DNA of 15,634 nucleotides. It comes from Gammaproteobacteria bacterium (GTDB lineage: Bacteria > Pseudomonadota > Gammaproteobacteria > Burkholderiales > Burkholderiaceae_C). The notes under the pieces were generated by a model that was not told where the DNA came from, ran no database searches, and was given only the letters and a program-made list of their open reading frames with translations. The translations under genes were made by a program, and so were the position numbers. Every line of letters begins with the position of its first letter. Position 1 is the first letter of the stretch. The DNA lies in NCBI GenBank assembly GCA_018903185.1, contig JAHIQV010000392.1, positions 1 to 15,634 of the forward strand. Direction: 5' to 3'. Shown here piece after piece: positions 15,612 to 15,634 of this stretch.

Positions 15612-15634
15612 GGGTCATGCTAACACCCGCCCCC

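Overview
The window is GC-rich, gene-dense DNA with short gaps. It looks like a chromosomal housekeeping region of a betaproteobacterium in Burkholderiales, most likely family Comamonadaceae (Hydrogenophaga or Acidovorax-like). This assignment is inference: it rests on the protein style of YitT, FolE, PanB and PanC, on the rhodanese-grxC-secB-gpsA order, and on G/C-tract mosaic repeats that I associate with this family. I see no tRNA, rRNA, CRISPR array, insertion sequence or phage gene.

Left part (1-4499). A Ser/Thr protein kinase runs off the left edge on the minus strand. Divergent from it is the plus-strand set yicC-gmk-rpoZ, closed by a strong intrinsic terminator. The usual spoT/relA neighbour of rpoZ is absent. 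On the minus strand, nadC and nadA overlap by an ATGA and encode the last two steps of de novo quinolinate/nicotinate mononucleotide synthesis.

Middle part (4503-8859). panB and panC (pantothenate synthesis) read plus, from a candidate sigma-70 promoter between nadC and panB. They converge on a minus-strand cluster, rhodanese (YibN-like)-grxC-secB-gpsA, which has the same order as in E. coli. Two related G/C-tract repeats sit at the 3' ends of minus-strand genes in this cluster, and one of them encodes the C-terminal tail of GpsA. An intrinsic terminator lies just ahead of secB.

Right-middle part (8977-12163). gpmA, an S41 C-terminal processing protease and a MoeB/ThiF-type adenylyltransferase read plus. 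A terminator-like hairpin with a T6 run abuts the protease ribosome binding site.

Right part (12164-15611), all minus strand. This holds an exported thermonuclease-type nuclease whose stop codon abuts that of the MoeB-like gene, a YitT-family membrane protein, and then a tight set folE - BLUF photosensor - DUF429. The BLUF protein keeps all key flavin-photocycle residues and overlaps the DUF429 gene, a predicted RNase H-fold protein. This possible light-sensor unit is the least understood part of the window; everything else is well-known metabolism and maintenance.
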